Positions 15,330 to 15,643 of a DNA stretch of 15,643 nucleotides are shown piece after piece (the stretch's first letter is position 1; each line of letters starts with the position of its first letter). A program made the position numbers and the translations under genes. The DNA is from Planctomycetota bacterium (GTDB taxonomy: Bacteria; Planctomycetota; Phycisphaerae; UBA1845; PWPN01). The stretch is from assembly GCA_016209665.1 (NCBI GenBank), contig JACQVT010000093.1:1-15643 (forward strand). The letters run 5' to 3'. The notes beneath the pieces were generated by a model. It was not told the DNA's origin and did no database searches. It saw only the letters and a program-made list of their open reading frames with translations.

Positions 15330-15643
15330 ATGAAACGACGTACACTCCTGAAGGGCACCGCCGGTTCAGTGCTGGGTTGGGGCAGCGGCGCCGGTCCGCT
15401 CATCGCCGGCCGAGCGATGGCGGAGTCAATGACGCAGCCGGCCTATCCCCAAGCCCGTGCGGTCACCCGCGGGCCGAAACATCACTTCTTCGGCTATTAC
15501 GACAAGTACCCCTGGGATACGACCGGCCGGTATCTGCTGGCCATGGAAGTCGATTTCATCGGCCGCGATCCTAAGGCCGGTGAGCCGCTCACCGTCGGCT
15601 TGGTCGACCTCAAGCGGGACAACCAGTATATGCCGCTGGACAC
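15330..15643 (+). CDS. Tat-exported beta-propeller-like protein, N-terminal part (runs off right edge)
   Basis: The first 104 codons are present. The start MKRRTLLKGTAGSVLG is a twin-arginine signal (R-R-x-L-L), followed by A-G-R-A-M-A near residue 31, so export in folded form is expected. The mature part begins with RGPKHHFFGYYDKYPWDTTGR, then YLLAMEVDFIGRDP and GLVDLKRDN. GPxHHxFGYYDKxxxDxTGRYxLxMEVDF is a start I recognise from planctomycete and Bacteroidetes WD40/oligogalacturonate-lyase-like propellers found near sugar genes. The ATG is only four bases after the TGA of the GH30-like gene, with GAGGGA ten bases before it, so they are cotranscribed. The rest of the propeller and any catalytic residues are outside the window; function is not assigned beyond a secreted beta-propeller. 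Confidence 0.75.
   Translation, partial: MKRRTLLKGTAGSVLGWGSGAGPLIAGRAMAESMTQPAYPQARAVTRGPKHHFFGYYDKYPWDTTGRYLLAMEVDFIGRDPKAGEPLTVGLVDLKRDNQYMPLD

Overview
The window looks like chromosomal DNA of a GC-rich planctomycete, most likely Phycisphaerae or a relative. Three things suggest this: secreted proteins ending in dockerin-like EF-hand pairs of the D-x-D-G-D-x-D-V-D-x-x-D-F type, a large pseudopilin-type protein with an FTLIEV cleavage site, and many secreted sugar-active enzymes lying beside sugar catabolism genes. The assignment rests on recognised sequence style only; there is no rRNA or housekeeping marker.

The layout is two divergent gene blocks meeting at an intergenic region at 7869-8247. 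The left block (minus strand, read from 7868 down to 1) encodes a membrane-anchored zinc-ribbon protein, a pseudopilin-like protein, a secreted 840-residue protein with two lectin-like modules and a dockerin-like tail, a 24-residue leader ORF, a secreted multidomain GH5-like (clan GH-A) glycosidase with a dockerin-like tail, and the start of a secreted GH71/GH99-like protein that runs off the left edge. The right block (plus strand, 8248 to the right edge) encodes a secreted alpha/alpha-barrel-type protein, an FGGY sugar kinase, a short-chain dehydrogenase, an IolB/KduI-type isomerase, a secreted GH30-like glycosidase and the start of a Tat-exported beta-propeller-like protein.

The most striking non-coding feature is at 8125-8186. 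A perfect 16-bp palindrome of the LacI-family operator style contains a TTGACA box on each strand. Each box has a -10-like hexamer exactly 17 bp away: TATAGT with an extended TGn on the plus strand, and TACACT on the minus strand. One repressor bound there could close both blocks at once.

Together the genes read as a polysaccharide utilisation locus. Secreted or surface glycosidases release sugar or uronate units, which are then isomerised, oxidised or reduced, and phosphorylated in the cytoplasm. No transporter, aldolase or regulator gene lies in the window, so the substrate is not settled. A REP-like palindrome occurs twice. One copy is translated inside the long leader of the pseudopilin, between two copies of a 32-bp direct repeat. 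The other lies between the dehydrogenase and isomerase genes, inside tandem and inverted GTGGTCAG/GACCACT repeats.
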